DNA from: a virus | Strand: one strand, 5' to 3' | Virus record (IMG/VR): IMGVR_UViG_3300044619_002424 | Location: 1-47,130 of that record | Length of the DNA: 47,130 bases | In this document: positions 1 to 8,472 of the stretch, piece by piece | Position numbering within the stretch: the first letter of the stretch is position 1 | Layout of the letters: the number at the start of each line of letters is the position of its first letter | The notes under the pieces: generated by a model | The model's input: the letters and a program-made list of their open reading frames with translations, nothing else | Databases searched by the model: none | What the model was told of the DNA's origin: nothing | Made by a program: the position numbers and the translations under genes

Positions 1-42
1 TTCTCTTAATATCTTTTGAAAAGCTTTTGCCGTATTAATCAT
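1..42 (-). CDS. Partial CDS, N-terminus of a probable head-tail protein
   Basis: Only the first 14 codons are present (MINTAKAFQKILRE); the gene runs off the left edge. Its ATG overlaps the stop of the upstream connector-like gene (ATGATTAA arrangement), which indicates translational coupling. Position directly after a connector-type gene suggests a small virion protein, but too little is visible to name it. Confidence 0.7.
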   Translation of the reverse strand, partial: MINTAKAFQKILRE

Positions 43-934
43 ACTGTCTTAGTCTTCTATCAACTACTGTATTGTCTTGCGTGATATATGAGCTTCCAAC
101 AGAATACATATCTTTACTTGTTATATATATTCTCTTACCGGTTCCCGGATCTCTTTCGGTAAGTGAGATTTTTTTATTTGGTATACCTTTTGGAAGTACA
201 CCCTTCATTGATACTTTCTTGGAAATAACTTCTCTTCTTAAAGAAGCAGCGATTTGACACCAAGTAGTTGCATTTGACCTTGTAGCAATCTGCCTTGGTG
301 CAGATCTATTTACTACTTCTAGGTCACCGAGTTTTAGAGACAGCTCATCATCTCCACCAAATCCATATGTTCTACTAAGATCACATGCTGCAGCTGCTTT
401 AATATAATCCAAAACAACAGATGGGAGAGTAAGTGGATCTACATCATCTTTTAGTTTATACATCTCTTGTATTTCTAGAGAATGATGATAAATCATTTCT
501 CCAATCTCTATTAAAGAAGCCTCTGGAAAAATCGGCAGTAATTCTTCTGGGTCTAAATAAAGTGGAGAAACGTCTGGAGCAAAAAGTATTGTTTCGTCTG
601 CCCTCAATGTCACAGTTGGTCTATAGTCAGTGGCATTGTTGTTGGCGTATATGTTTGTTTGAGACGTTATTGTTTTAGGGGGACTGCCGTTTGTAGTGCC
701 AGTAAAAGTTACGGAATATGCTCCAGCTACAGTTGGAACGAATGGGTAGTACCATTCAGAAGCTGATGTTGATGTTGCGTTAGCTGCGTTTACAATTGGA
801 GTTTCATTTATGTCGACGATAGTTACCGTAACACTGGTCATAGTGGCGTCTACTTGATTGCCGCTAGAATCTTGATCTAAGAATTTTACTTTTATTTTGA
901 CAGTATCATTCACCAAAACATTGTTTAATGCCAT
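35..934 (-). CDS. Probable head-tail connector-type virion protein with N-terminal Ig-like domain
   Basis: 299 aa. Residues 1-95 are Thr/Val-rich beta-strand sequence of the kind seen in phage Ig-like or neck domains (VKIKVKFLDQDSSG, AGAYSVTFTG). The C-terminal two thirds are helical and resemble adaptor proteins: an acidic stretch LDPEELLPIFPEAS, then YIKAAAACDLSRTYGF and a basic C-terminus. The next gene starts inside its stop codon. A TACTAT motif lies 27 nt upstream of the ATG, and GGAG precedes the start. The connector assignment rests on architecture and position, not on a recognised signature. Confidence 0.5.
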   Translation of the reverse strand: MALNNVLVNDTVKIKVKFLDQDSSGNQVDATMTSVTVTIVDINETPIVNAANATSTSASEWYYPFVPTVAGAYSVTFTGTTNGSPPKTITSQTNIYANNNATDYRPTVTLRADETILFAPDVSPLYLDPEELLPIFPEASLIEIGEMIYHHSLEIQEMYKLKDDVDPLTLPSVVLDYIKAAAACDLSRTYGFGGDDELSLKLGDLEVVNRSAPRQIATRSNATTWCQIAASLRREVISKKVSMKGVLPKGIPNKKISLTERDPGTGKRIYITSKDMYSVGSSYITQDNTVVDRRLRQYD

Positions 935-961
935 ATTGACTCCAATTTATCGATATATTTA

Positions 962-967
962 ATAGTA
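962..967 (-). promoter_or_regulatory. TACTAT motif, candidate late promoter
   Basis: TACTAT on the minus strand ends 27 nt before the ATG at 934. It is one of seven such sites at similar distances upstream of genes. No TTGACA-like -35 is visible. Confidence 0.4.
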
Positions 968-972
968 CTGGC

Positions 973-1308
973 CTAAGGGGTTAATGTAATCTGTCCTTGA
1001 CCAGTTGTACTTGCGCCTACTAGGCCGTCTATGGAAATCTCTGCCTCTCCAGTTATACCTATTACACTAGTGGCCAACAGAGAGTCTACCTGGTCCGCAT
1101 AGGCCTCTACACTTATCCTGCCCTCTGGACTAACATCTACGCTGATAACACTTATGGTTGTAAGGTTGGAATAATCTTGATTTGAAACAAAGAAGAAAGT
1201 TATATTGTTGACAATGATTGGATTTTCTATACTTGCTACATAAATGTATAGATCACCATTAAAGGTAGTATTAGCTTGGCTATACGAAATAGGTTCATTA
1301 TAAAGCAT
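973..1308 (-). CDS. Hypothetical protein, small beta-rich
   Basis: 111 aa, not recognised. The sequence alternates short hydrophobic strands with Ser/Thr/Asn turns (DLYIYVASIENPIIVNN, ISVISVDVSPEGRISVEAY) and ends in a Gly/Thr-rich stretch, compatible with a small virion or decoration-type fold. It lies immediately upstream of the connector-like gene and carries its own TACTAT motif 28 nt before the ATG plus a GGG Shine-Dalgarno-like run. A structural role is inferred from position only. Confidence 0.6.
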   Translation of the reverse strand: MLYNEPISYSQANTTFNGDLYIYVASIENPIIVNNITFFFVSNQDYSNLTTISVISVDVSPEGRISVEAYADQVDSLLATSVIGITGEAEISIDGLVGASTTGQGQITLTP

Positions 1309-1336
1309 TTTTAACCCTTTGAGATCAGACAGCGTT

Positions 1337-1342
1337 ATAGTA
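1337..1342 (-). promoter_or_regulatory. TACTAT motif, candidate late promoter
   Basis: Minus-strand TTACTAT ends 28 nt before the ATG at 1308. It sits between the oxygenase cluster and the resumed structural genes, a sensible place for a new transcription start. Confidence 0.4.
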
Positions 1343-1351
1343 ACTGTTAAA

Positions 1352-2137
1352 TCAGTATTCTAATCCAGCATCTTTTTTAAGGTTTGGCATCCAGATTCTC
1401 CAGTCATTTTCTGAGGCGTGCTCGGGAGTTCCGTAATGAAAAGAGCCAAGATATGCTATTCTCAAACCATTAGTCACTGGCGCAACCTCATGAGTCCCTA
1501 TAAAGTTAGTTGGATAAATAACTGCAGAACCAGACTTTGGCTTGTGTGTGTGCTTTGCGTATTTGTGTATAATTTCTCCACCAGTAAAATTATGTTCATT
1601 TAATTCCTCTTCAGAATCAACACAATCGTTAAGATAAATATTTACACTAACTTTACTATGTTTTGGGTACTCATTCCCAATGGGCTTGCCAAATTGAAAT
1701 GGTATTTGGTCATCACAGTGGACCCCTATACTCTGACCCTTACTGTAAGTTGCAATATGCCCCATACCTCTCCACCAACATACCGTAGCAGCAACTGGAT
1801 AGTATTTACAATATTCAACTAATATCCTATACATTAAATCTTCTAGATCTTCGATAAATTTTTCTTGTTTTTCGGTAGGATTTTTTTTACTCATTTTAAG
1901 AAGAGGATCAATAAACCTACTTGGCGCTTCACTAACTTTATCTAGGTCGAATTTAAAACCAGTTTTGTTTATAGCGTATTTTTTTCCATCTTCTTCAACA
2001 TAAGTGAAGGTTTCTTCTTCTGCCTCTTTTAAAAAATCGATATATTCAAATAAAAAATCTTGATCAATTTCTATGGCATTTTCTACAACGCATAGACCAC
2101 TCCCAATATCTTTCATATTTAAATTAGTATTTAACAT
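1352..2137 (-). CDS. 2OG-Fe(II) oxygenase, tandem paralogue 4
   Basis: 261 aa, prolyl-4-hydroxylase-like double-stranded beta-helix enzyme. The metal-binding HxD is seen in SIGVHCDDQ, the distal His in FIGTHEVAP, and the 2OG-binding Arg in GLRIAYLG. The N-terminus has the cluster's shared block (GLCVVENAIEIDQDFLFEYI). Iron ligands look intact, so the enzyme could be active. It is the last of four tandem related oxygenases, and its ATG overlaps the upstream stop. The family hydroxylates proteins or small molecules; the substrate here is unknown. Confidence 0.88.
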   Translation of the reverse strand: MLNTNLNMKDIGSGLCVVENAIEIDQDFLFEYIDFLKEAEEETFTYVEEDGKKYAINKTGFKFDLDKVSEAPSRFIDPLLKMSKKNPTEKQEKFIEDLEDLMYRILVEYCKYYPVAATVCWWRGMGHIATYSKGQSIGVHCDDQIPFQFGKPIGNEYPKHSKVSVNIYLNDCVDSEEELNEHNFTGGEIIHKYAKHTHKPKSGSAVIYPTNFIGTHEVAPVTNGLRIAYLGSFHYGTPEHASENDWRIWMPNLKKDAGLEY

Positions 2138-3036
2138 TATGACCCGTAGCTCGATTTTGTAATTCTGTATGGTTCAGAAAATTCATCATACCCTCTTGCC
2201 AAGAGATGCTCTCTGTAATCCTCTACAAAAGTCGGCATATACACATTTGTTGAACTCTGAGCAGCTACTGGATCTATCTTAGGATCTACTACAGATTCCT
2301 TAACCTCAATATTGGGAGTTCCTTGGCTGTACCATCCAAGATATGAATATCTTGTTCCACCTTCAATTAGTCTGACTTCATGGCCAGCAGTATATGATGC
2401 AGGGAAAAACAAAATGTCTCCCTTTTTGGGAATATGCGTAATATCTAAATAATTAAAATAGTGATGACCACCAGTAAAATTTTTTCCATCTAATTTATCT
2501 TCAGAGTCAACACAATCGTTAAAGTAGATTAATGCTGTAACAGTACTTCTCATTGCTAGTTGATCATTTGGGGTCCAAGCACCGTAGATGTAATCCGTAC
2601 TAATGTCTGAGTGGGTCCCTAGGTAGCCACCTTTTTTATAGGCTACAATATGCCCTTTTACTTTCCACCAAATACACTTAAAAGCTAATGGATAAAATTC
2701 TAAATATTTAAAAAGATATTTATCTCTAGAATCTTCTAATTCTGAAAGGAACTGCATAACATTTTCTCTTGGATCTTGGTGTGCAGCAGACCCTCTTCCT
2801 GGCATCATATCGATAGAGTCTTTGGCAAAGAAATATCCACTTCTATTAACGTATACTTCCTCACCAGTTTCTGGGTCTATTCCTGGTGTGTACATCGCAT
2901 TTTTTTCTCGTGTAACAATTTCTTCACACAGGTCAAATGCTTTGTCTGCGTCAAAATCAATTGCATTTTCAAAAAGAACTACACCACCACCAAGATTTTT
3001 ACCCTCAATATTGTTATTGATTACTAATCTAGTCAT
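2137..3036 (-). CDS. 2OG-Fe(II) oxygenase, tandem paralogue 3
   Basis: 299 aa. HxD in LGTHSDIST, distal His in TAGHEVRLI, and Arg in GGTRYSYLGW follow the usual spacing. It shares the block YFNDCVDSEDKLDG...NFTGG with the neighbours on both sides, so the four are recent paralogues. It overlaps the downstream gene by one base and the upstream gene by 8 nt, indicating one operon. The C-terminal tail beyond the barrel (about 50 residues) is unique to this copy. Confidence 0.88.
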   Translation of the reverse strand: MTRLVINNNIEGKNLGGGVVLFENAIDFDADKAFDLCEEIVTREKNAMYTPGIDPETGEEVYVNRSGYFFAKDSIDMMPGRGSAAHQDPRENVMQFLSELEDSRDKYLFKYLEFYPLAFKCIWWKVKGHIVAYKKGGYLGTHSDISTDYIYGAWTPNDQLAMRSTVTALIYFNDCVDSEDKLDGKNFTGGHHYFNYLDITHIPKKGDILFFPASYTAGHEVRLIEGGTRYSYLGWYSQGTPNIEVKESVVDPKIDPVAAQSSTNVYMPTFVEDYREHLLARGYDEFSEPYRITKSSYGS

Positions 3037-3946
3037 TCATTAACTCCTTAACCGTATTGGAACTATTATACATCCTATATGTTGGTTTTAACAACTCACT
3101 TGTTTTTTGATTGTCTTTACCATATTTATCTGTAATATAGTCTCTATAGTCATTAACAATTTCTGGCATCCAGATTTGGCCCTGCAGTCCAGGAGGAATA
3201 TTTTCGTTGGTTATGTTTATGCCCCTATCGGGGTGAGCAGACCCTTGAGAAAAGTACCCTATATAGCCATATCTACTTCCACTATTGCATGGGTTGATAT
3301 AGTGTGAGCCTAAAAAATTTGATGGGAAAAATATTAAATCACCAGATTTTGGTTTATATACTACATCTGCGTAAGGAAAACAAATTTCTCCATTTAAATA
3401 TTCATATTTTTTAATATCATCATTAGAATCAACTGAAGAATTAAAATATATAATTGAACCTACAACACTTCTTGTTGCGACCTGCCAGTCTGGCTCAAAA
3501 CCGGGTTGATAGTTCACATCGTTATCACTATGAAGACCCATTGAACTTCCTGGCCCATATGCCAAAATGTGGCCCTGAGTCCTCCACCACAAGCTTGGAA
3601 GCAGCATGGGGAACAACTCTACATACTTGATTAGATTAGTGTAGAATGTTTTTTCGCATCGTGAAAAAAAGTCTATCAAATATGAATCGCTATCTTTGTC
3701 TAAAAAGTCCATAATATGACTAGAGCTGGTGTGGATATCCTCTATATCATATCTATGCCCACTTCTATTTATCGCATATAAAGGTTTTTTATTTTCGTCA
3801 TAAATAATCTTATAGTCATCTTTTATTGCTTTTTCTTTTAAAGAAGAAATAAAAGGTATTATTATATCTTGATCAACATCAATAGCGTTTTCGAAAACAA
3901 CTATGCCCATACCTAAATGTTTGGGTTGAACATTTTTTACAGTCAT
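3029..3946 (-). CDS. 2OG-Fe(II) oxygenase, tandem paralogue 2
   Basis: 305 aa from the chosen ATG at 3946, which lies directly after the stop of the upstream gene; a start 51 nt further up would sit inside that gene. HxD in MGLHSDNDV, distal His in FLGSHYINP, Arg in SGSRYGYIGY. The acidic block seen in the paralogues as NDCVDSEEEL is here NSSVDSNDDI, so this copy has diverged. Iron and 2OG ligands appear intact. Overlapping ends tie it to the operon. Confidence 0.88.
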   Translation of the reverse strand: MTVKNVQPKHLGMGIVVFENAIDVDQDIIIPFISSLKEKAIKDDYKIIYDENKKPLYAINRSGHRYDIEDIHTSSSHIMDFLDKDSDSYLIDFFSRCEKTFYTNLIKYVELFPMLLPSLWWRTQGHILAYGPGSSMGLHSDNDVNYQPGFEPDWQVATRSVVGSIIYFNSSVDSNDDIKKYEYLNGEICFPYADVVYKPKSGDLIFFPSNFLGSHYINPCNSGSRYGYIGYFSQGSAHPDRGINITNENIPPGLQGQIWMPEIVNDYRDYITDKYGKDNQKTSELLKPTYRMYNSSNTVKELMND

Positions 3947-3947
3947 A

Positions 3948-5042
3948 TTACACTCTTGTCGGCTCTGTTCCACATGGTCCTTCTGGAAGAACCTCACCTA
4001 AACTTTTTGCTGGTTGTTCTTCAACTTTTACAGCCTCATGAGTAGTATTGTACTGTGCTACATTTCTTCCTTGGTACACTGGATTCCAGCCCATTTCTAC
4101 TTTGTACTTTTCTGGATCAGAATAGATTGAATATGGAGACTTACAATATAATTCATAGTCATCATAGATGTTATTTAGCCATACTGCTGGACACCATTCA
4201 AAGCTTCTTTCCGGTTCACTAATAACTACATTAGCTGAAACGTCATCGCCACCTTGACCAAAGAATGATAAATAAGAATATCTTACACCCTTGCCCATTC
4301 TTTCAACATCGTGTGATGCAACAAAGTTTGTTGGGAAAAATATAATGTCTCCTCTTTGTGGTTTGTATGAAACATTTAAGTGGACAAAACGAAGATGTCC
4401 GCCAGTAAAGTTTCTTCCATCTAATTCTTCTTCAGAATCAACACAATCATTTAAGTATAACAATGATCCGCATGTCTGTCTTGATGCAACCATACCTCTT
4501 GGCATATATCTCACGCCACCGGTTACCTTATAATTAGTATCATTATCAGCGTGACAACCTAAGATTCCACCATCTCCATATCTTAAAACATGACCCCTAT
4601 TTTTCCACCAAATGCTACCAATTATTAATGGATAATTGTCAATGTATTTAAGCAAGCACTTATAGTTTTGTTCTTCGAGATAAAAAAAGAAGTTTTTAAC
4701 TTCTTCTGGAGTTTCATCGGTAACAGGATGCAGGAGTCTTACTGGGGTTGCCGGAACATCTTTAAGCCTATATCTGAAACCATCTTCGTTAATGCCGTAT
4801 TCTACGCCATCTTCCCCGGTGATATAAGTCCATCTATTTTCATGTGCTTTTTGTGATTTAGAATCTATATAATCCAATACTAGTTTTTGATCTATGTTAA
4901 AAGCGTTTCTAAAAACTATAATTCCTGGAGCTAATATTTCCATTTCTATTTCAGAAATCTCTTTAAGGGTATCTTGAGATATAGTTGGCGTAACAGGGAA
5001 AGGCGTGCTGTTTATGTGCTTATCAGTTGATTGGTTTTCCAT
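3948..5042 (-). CDS. 2OG-Fe(II) oxygenase, tandem paralogue 1
   Basis: 364 aa, the longest of the four tandem copies. HxD in LGCHADNDT, distal His in VASHDVERM, Arg in GVRYSYLSFF. The N-terminal block GIIVFRNAFNIDQKLVLDYI matches the other copies. An N-terminal extension (about 35 residues) and a long C-terminal tail rich in Tyr, Pro and Glu flank the barrel. It starts 3 nt after the glutathione-peroxidase-like gene, so the two are probably co-translated. Confidence 0.88.
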   Translation of the reverse strand: MENQSTDKHINSTPFPVTPTISQDTLKEISEIEMEILAPGIIVFRNAFNIDQKLVLDYIDSKSQKAHENRWTYITGEDGVEYGINEDGFRYRLKDVPATPVRLLHPVTDETPEEVKNFFFYLEEQNYKCLLKYIDNYPLIIGSIWWKNRGHVLRYGDGGILGCHADNDTNYKVTGGVRYMPRGMVASRQTCGSLLYLNDCVDSEEELDGRNFTGGHLRFVHLNVSYKPQRGDIIFFPTNFVASHDVERMGKGVRYSYLSFFGQGGDDVSANVVISEPERSFEWCPAVWLNNIYDDYELYCKSPYSIYSDPEKYKVEMGWNPVYQGRNVAQYNTTHEAVKVEEQPAKSLGEVLPEGPCGTEPTRV

Positions 5043-5044
5043 AA

Positions 5045-5662
5045 CTATCCTAACATCTCGTCAATAGCTTCCCTTATCGTCCAACCCGCCCCCATGACTC
5101 TTGGCACTTCGTCTAGCGGCATATCTTGCCAGTTAAATCTAGCAACCATGACTCCGTCTCTACTTACTAAAAACTTTTCATAGCCATGCGAAATTCTTGC
5201 AATTGCTTGTCCTGCTAAATTTTGATTTTGTGCAGCTTTTTCACTTTGATCAGCTGTAAAATCAGAGTAATTTCTTTTCTCATTACCTTTAAGAGCTGCA
5301 AATAAAGGATGTTCATTTTTTCCATTTACATCAACTTTTTCAAAAAAAGGAAATGTAACAAATGGATATTGCTCTTTAACCCAGGCTTTTATTTCTTCGT
5401 TTGTTCCTGGCTCCATGCCAGCAAATTGATTGTTAGGGAAAGCCAACACGGAAAATCCTCTATCCTTAAATTCATCGTGCACTTTTTGCAACTGCCACAA
5501 CTGCCTACATGTTCTCGCATAAGACCATATCTTTGAGCATTTAGGTTCATACCCGCCAGATTTTGTAGAAACATTGACTATGAGCGTCAGTTTTCCATCA
5601 AATTTTGATAAAAAGTTTTCTTCTCCATCTATAGAAGTGGCTGGTATTTTATATATTGACAT
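5045..5662 (-). CDS. Glutathione-peroxidase-like thioredoxin-fold protein lacking the catalytic Cys
   Basis: 205 aa. The glutathione peroxidase scaffold is clear: LTLIVNVS near residue 26, GFSVLAFPNNQF, MEPGTNEEIKAWV and FEKVDVNG. At the usual NVASKCG position the sequence reads NVSTKSG, so Ser35 replaces the peroxidatic Cys. The conserved FPCNQF Cys is Asn and the active-site Gln is Met. Two other cysteines, C42 and C52, lie in an inserted segment and could form a new redox pair. It overlaps the downstream-facing start of its upstream neighbour by 14 nt. Canonical peroxidase activity is unlikely. Confidence 0.8.
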   Translation of the reverse strand: MSIYKIPATSIDGEENFLSKFDGKLTLIVNVSTKSGGYEPKCSKIWSYARTCRQLWQLQKVHDEFKDRGFSVLAFPNNQFAGMEPGTNEEIKAWVKEQYPFVTFPFFEKVDVNGKNEHPLFAALKGNEKRNYSDFTADQSEKAAQNQNLAGQAIARISHGYEKFLVSRDGVMVARFNWQDMPLDEVPRVMGAGWTIREAIDEMLG

Positions 5663-5975
5663 TTTTTTTACCTAAAATATTCATTGTCAAATATTCATCT
5701 ATCATTAATTTTCCTTTAAAAGTATAATCTTCTATTTCTGCGCTTACTGAAATAGTAGCTTTTATAGGGGTATCTATAGTTGCGGAGAAAACAAAAGTAT
5801 TTTCAATAATAGTTCCATTATCAAAATCAAATGATCCATTCTCACCATTTATTGTTCCAGAAATAGTAACGTCATCTTTTTTTATCAAAGCTATTGCTTT
5901 TGCTTCTCCAAATGGAGTTTGGATATAAGCTTCCCAATTGCCAGTAATGTCTATTTTGTATTGGTCTTTAATCAT
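5649..5975 (-). CDS. Hypothetical small beta-barrel-like protein
   Basis: 108 aa. Regular alternation of beta-strands with Gly turns: ITGNWEAYIQTPFGEAK, VTISGTINGENGSF, GTIIENTFVFSATI, FKGKLMIDEYLTM. This TG-W...P-G...SGT pattern resembles small lipocalin-like or calycin-like domains found beside redox genes, but I cannot name a family with certainty. No signal peptide. It overlaps the start of the peroxidase-like gene, so the two are coupled. Confidence 0.65.
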   Translation of the reverse strand: MIKDQYKIDITGNWEAYIQTPFGEAKAIALIKKDDVTISGTINGENGSFDFDNGTIIENTFVFSATIDTPIKATISVSAEIEDYTFKGKLMIDEYLTMNILGKKNVNI

Positions 5976-6026
5976 AACTATAAGTGTATCATATGTATAT
6001 CGTTATGTGTAGCAGTCGTTAGGCTA

Positions 6027-6704
6027 TTATTCGTAATAAAATTTACCTGTTTTTAAAGCTGTTGGTTGATTTTCTAAATGCCAAACATTAATAACCATCA
6101 CACGACGAACTCCTGTTATTGGTGGAGTAGTATTGTGTATTATGTGACCTGCATCAAAAATAATCAACCTGTTAGGTTCGCAGGCTATTCTTTCCCTAAG
6201 TTCAATTGGTACTGTAAGTGGTAGAATATTTTCCATTTCTAGCGCGTTGTGAGTTTGTTCAGAAACTGCAGTTGGGTGCAGCTCCAAGAATCCACCCACA
6301 ACTTCGTTAAACTCTGGGTAATAAACGCAGCCTATTTTGGGCCCTCTAAATATTTTAGTGTCTGCATAAAGAAATGTATCTTCGTCAACGTGGGTTCCCA
6401 AGTATTGACCAGGTTTAAATGTTCTTGTCCAGTATTCAAAACCGCACAATTCTTCGATGGGGAATGGTAGATTATTTTCCCAAATTGCTTTAATCACTTT
6501 TTTTCTTGCTGTGTTTGCCGGTGATTTATGCCAACCATCCCAAAACATATATGGGGCATAAGAATCAGACTGCTCATTATGATAGCTGTTTAATTCAGAA
6601 GCTATTCGATCTTCATTACCCATTGAGATAGGAAAAAAGTCTTTTGTATTTTCTATCTCCTGCAAAAGACTTTTATCTTTTATATAGTCATCAATGACTA
6701 TCAT
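6027..6704 (-). CDS. 2OG-Fe(II) oxygenase (divergent from the tandem set)
   Basis: 225 aa. HxD in YLGTHVDED, distal His in GHIIHNTTPP, and Arg in TGVRRVMVIN. The intervening strands VGGFLELHP and LIIFDAGH fit the double-stranded beta-helix. It lacks the VDSEEEL block of the four tandem copies and belongs to a different oxygenase subgroup, closer to small-molecule or protein hydroxylases with a C-terminal WHLEN tail. It starts 6 nt after the methyltransferase-like gene. Confidence 0.85.
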   Translation of the reverse strand: MIVIDDYIKDKSLLQEIENTKDFFPISMGNEDRIASELNSYHNEQSDSYAPYMFWDGWHKSPANTARKKVIKAIWENNLPFPIEELCGFEYWTRTFKPGQYLGTHVDEDTFLYADTKIFRGPKIGCVYYPEFNEVVGGFLELHPTAVSEQTHNALEMENILPLTVPIELRERIACEPNRLIIFDAGHIIHNTTPPITGVRRVMVINVWHLENQPTALKTGKFYYE

Positions 6705-6710
6705 GTAAAA

Positions 6711-7415
6711 TTAATCCTTAATGACTACAGTATGTCCAGATGCTGTTGGGATATGATATACGTTAAGACCAGATAGTGACTTTATGCTCTCATGCATTTC
6801 GTATGCTGAAGTATATTCGATCTCCGGGCCATAGACTCTTAAATCGTCGTTTGTATGTGATATCACCATAGTGCCGCCGGAATTTAATGCGTTACAGAAG
6901 TTTTTTACAAGAGATACATCATGACAAATATCAAATGTGCCTATAAAAATAAAATCAAATTGACCAAGATCTTCGTTTTCTACATCTTGCATTGTCTTTA
7001 CTTCATAATTCCAAGAAACATTTTCATCGGCTAAACAATGCTCTAGATAATCAACATGATAGTTATTTAAAAGCGTAAGATCTGTTGAAGAATTCATTAA
7101 CTTAGCGATGGCGTAATTAAAAGCTGGATTACTCATAAGGGTTTTTGTAGGTTTTGCTGCTAGATATAACATCTCTACGTACGATGAAGTATATTCAGAT
7201 GCAACAGTTTCATTCCATACGGAATCTTCTGCTGAATAAACCTCAAAAAACCAAGTAACAAGATCTTTACCAATTGCTTCTCTTCTTTTGTCTATTGGAA
7301 GAGTAGTAATGTAATCATTTACTTTTCTGGATATATCAATAGTATCTTGAATATCAAGTGCCTTATACTTAACTAGTTGTTCCAGTCTAGAAAAATAAAA
7401 TTTATTATTATCCAT
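6711..7415 (-). CDS. Methyltransferase-like protein (degenerate Rossmann)
   Basis: 234 aa. The second half has a class I methyltransferase-like layout: a predicted acidic strand-turn DLGQFDFIFIGTFDI, a helix, then the ALNSGGTMVISHTND segment typical of the strand after the post-motif region. A clear GxGxG SAM loop is not visible, so binding may be lost or unusual. The N-terminal 100 residues are helical. It lies between small unknowns and a 2OG oxygenase and overlaps the upstream gene by 8 nt. Function is uncertain. Confidence 0.55.
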   Translation of the reverse strand: MDNNKFYFSRLEQLVKYKALDIQDTIDISRKVNDYITTLPIDKRREAIGKDLVTWFFEVYSAEDSVWNETVASEYTSSYVEMLYLAAKPTKTLMSNPAFNYAIAKLMNSSTDLTLLNNYHVDYLEHCLADENVSWNYEVKTMQDVENEDLGQFDFIFIGTFDICHDVSLVKNFCNALNSGGTMVISHTNDDLRVYGPEIEYTSAYEMHESIKSLSGLNVYHIPTASGHTVVIKD

Positions 7416-7719
7416 GGTTTAAAGCTCCTATTGCTAATTGACGCCAATACCAAAATCTTCTAATATTTAATATTAAAAATAATCTTTGGTGTTTTAGGTA
7501 TGCATCTTCTGGTGCACCTGTATAATATTGCATTTGCGTTTGACCGACAACAAAAGCAGATGAAGATTCTTTATCAACTTTTGACAAATCTCTTGCAGCG
7601 CTCAGCAATTCATCAATTGTTATTGTGTCTAGTAGCTCTGGATCTAACCCAATCATAAACATGAAATAGGCCAATTGCTTTTCTATGTAGCTTATATTTT
7701 TTTGAGCATCGAACGGCAT
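7408..7719 (-). CDS. Hypothetical small helical protein
   Basis: 103 aa, not recognised. Predicted mostly helical (YIEKQLAYFMFMIGLDPELLD, HQRLFLILNIRRFWYW). Its N-terminal layout, helix plus a short LGLDxxxL segment, recalls the 72-aa and frameshifted proteins just upstream (YMLATLLGIDSDEL, LYRNLTRLGVDADV), so these may be diverged members of one small family. It overlaps the methyltransferase-like gene. Confidence 0.6.
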   Translation of the reverse strand: MPFDAQKNISYIEKQLAYFMFMIGLDPELLDTITIDELLSAARDLSKVDKESSSAFVVGQTQMQYYTGAPEDAYLKHQRLFLILNIRRFWYWRQLAIGALNHG

Positions 7720-7732
7720 AAAAATCCTATCT

Positions 7733-7927
7733 TTATATTAAATCTTCGTCTTCTATTTGTACACTATCCTGAATCAGTGCTACCGATGGTGAAAAAAGAC
7801 CTGCGCACTCAAAAAGTGAACCGTCATTAAATTTATAAGCACCGTCTTCTTTGGACCAAACTGCGTAATTATTTGCTTCTTGTATAATGCCAAGAGAATC
7901 TTCATTAATTAAGTTTGGATTCGACAT
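7733..7927 (-). CDS. Hypothetical small acidic protein
   Basis: 64 aa, not recognised. Acidic C-terminus (SVQIEDEDLI). It lies in a run of four small ORFs with short gaps of 6-13 nt, all co-directional. Length, spacing and uninterrupted frame support translation; nothing in the sequence indicates function. Confidence 0.55.
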   Translation of the reverse strand: MSNPNLINEDSLGIIQEANNYAVWSKEDGAYKFNDGSLFECAGLFSPSVALIQDSVQIEDEDLI

Positions 7928-7933
7928 ATTTTA

Positions 7934-8152
7934 CTAGTCCTTTAATCCGTCAAGAATCGTAACTTGATTAATCAAAGACTGAAACGCTAATTCCTGGTTA
8001 GAATCTAGTATGCTAGCTGGCTTTTCCATTGATGAAGAAAGCTCGTCTGAGTCAATCCCCAGAAGAGTAGCTAACATATATGTTGATTTCTCTAAATATG
8101 TAATAGCTTTGTTTTTTACAGAAAGCAGTTCTTCTGCGCTTACATTTTGCAT
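7934..8152 (-). CDS. Hypothetical small helical protein
   Basis: 72 aa, helical (AEELLSVKNKAITYLEKST). The pattern of a long helix followed by LLGIDSDEL resembles the adjacent gene product, where the corresponding segment reads LTRLGVDADV. Likely paralogous small proteins, function unknown. It begins about a dozen bases after the upstream frameshifted gene ends. Confidence 0.6.
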   Translation of the reverse strand: MQNVSAEELLSVKNKAITYLEKSTYMLATLLGIDSDELSSSMEKPASILDSNQELAFQSLINQVTILDGLKD

Positions 8153-8164
8153 AATGCTCCCTTA

Positions 8165-8409
8165 TTAAAGGTTAGATATTTTTTCGTTGGTTACAGCTAA
8201 TTTTTGAATTGTCCCAGCAATTAGTTCTTTTATTTTATATTCTGGATCTGTATCTTCTGAAGAAGCATTAGGATCAAAACTAAAGCCGTCAACATCGTAG
8301 ACATCGGCGTCAACACCAAGTCTAGTTAAATTTCTGTACAAGTCACGCTCAAATTCAGCCTTTGCTGAGCAATTAATTTATCTGATTTGCTTATATTTGT
8401 AAATGCCAT
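8165..8409 (-). CDS. Hypothetical small protein with apparent -1 (or +2) frame disruption
   Basis: From the ATG at 8409 (GAGG Shine-Dalgarno at good spacing) the zero frame gives MAFTNISKSDKLIAQQ and then stops at 8326 after 27 codons. The frame that continues to a stop at 8165 encodes KAEFERDLYRNLTRLGVDAD and an acidic C-terminus ending KLAVTNEKISNL. Joining the frames near the CAG-CAA-AGG codons gives a coherent protein of about 80 aa. No CGG and no classical slippery heptamer is present, so this differs from the four CGG cases. Sequencing error, two separate genes or genuine recoding are all possible. Confidence 0.45.
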
Positions 8410-8442
8410 TTTTCCTCACCTTTTCAATTAAGCTACGTGTTA

Positions 8443-8448
8443 ATAGTA
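8443..8448 (-). promoter_or_regulatory. TACTAT motif, candidate late promoter
   Basis: Minus-strand TTACTAT ends 33 nt before the ATG at 8409. It follows the DUF6065-like gene and would start the transcript for the small-ORF run. Confidence 0.4.
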
Positions 8449-8472
8449 ACTAGGATACTTCAATTTTGATAT

